This document shows positions 6,004 to 6,061 of a stretch of DNA of 6,061 bases, piece by piece. Source of the DNA: Bacteriovoracaceae bacterium. Its GTDB lineage: Bacteria > Bdellovibrionota > UBA1018. Both the position numbers and the translations under genes were made by a program. Each line of letters opens with the position of its first letter. Position 1 is the stretch's first letter. The stretch spans positions 1 through 6,061 of the forward strand of contig JAHFAC010000116.1 in the NCBI GenBank assembly GCA_023250755.1, read 5' to 3'. The notes beneath the pieces are model-generated. The model was given only the letters and a program-made list of their open reading frames with translations, made no database searches and was not told the DNA's origin.

Positions 6004-6061
6004 ATGAAAAACTCTAACACCCATAAAATCGCCCTTGATGTCCAGGATCTCAAAAAATCAT
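6004..6061 (+). CDS. Start of an MlaF-like ABC transporter ATPase (3' end outside the window)
   Basis: An ATG at 6004, one base after the permease stop, opens a frame that stays open to the window end (19 full codons: MKNSNTHKIALDVQDLKKS). IALDVQDLKKS is the typical first beta strand and turn of ABC ATPases, just ahead of the residues that stack on the nucleotide base. With its position directly behind an MlaE-family permease, it is most likely the MlaF-type ATPase of the same complex, translated by coupling or reinitiation since no Shine-Dalgarno precedes it. The Walker A and signature motifs lie beyond the window and cannot be checked here, so the identification rests on context and this short start. 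Confidence 0.7.
   Translation, partial: MKNSNTHKIALDVQDLKKS

Noticed and set aside
5696..6053. Overlapping minus-strand open frames opposite the MlaE-like gene
   Set aside because: Their products are basic and unstructured-looking and lie opposite strongly conserved permease motifs.
1..6061. Search for CRISPR arrays, tandem repeats, tRNA genes, IS ends or defence-system genes
   Set aside because: No direct-repeat array, cloverleaf-like segment, transposase or nuclease signature was seen. CPBP proteins are sometimes labelled Abi, but nothing here links this one to phage defence.

Overview
The window carries seven protein genes from what looks like a Gram-negative bacterium. The evidence is the end of an outer-membrane beta-barrel protein, an MlaE-type lipid-transport permease followed by the start of its ATPase, and a Sec-type signal on a large exported protein. 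Base composition is moderate and coding density is very high; no gene-free stretch reaches 300 bases and the longest gap is 55 bases. The style of the proteins (an exported CPBP protease with an extra N-terminal domain, a large exported protein of no family I recognise, an MlaE-then-MlaF order) would fit a bdellovibrio-like or other deltaproteobacterial lineage. That placement is an impression, not a proof.

Layout. Bases 3-3200, plus strand: the C-terminal 150 codons of a probable outer-membrane protein, then a CPBP-family intramembrane protease (465-1433), then a SulP transporter with a C-terminal STAS domain that strongly resembles E. coli DauA (1455-3200). Spacings are 9 and 21 bases, so the three may be co-transcribed, although a hairpin with a T-run sits between the first two. 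Bases 3221-5080, minus strand: a large exported protein of unknown function (5080-3521), followed after 6 bases by a small YggU/DUF167 protein with a GTG start (3514-3221). This pair converges on the transporter gene with only 20 bases between stop codons. Bases 5136-6061, plus strand: an MlaE-family permease, then after one base the first 19 codons of the partner ABC ATPase, cut by the window end. The 55-base gap 5081-5135 separates the divergent units and must hold or adjoin their control signals.

How they work together. The MlaE/ATPase pair should form the inner-membrane engine of a phospholipid or other hydrophobic-molecule importer/exporter that maintains the outer membrane. The outer-membrane protein and CPBP protease are also envelope proteins, but nothing in the sequence ties them to the Mla system. 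The DauA-like transporter would move an anion or dicarboxylate across the inner membrane. No RNA genes, mobile elements, CRISPR arrays, integrase sites or repeat arrays were seen. The window reads as ordinary chromosomal housekeeping and envelope genes. The parts least explained are the 519-residue exported protein and the N-terminal domain of the CPBP protein.
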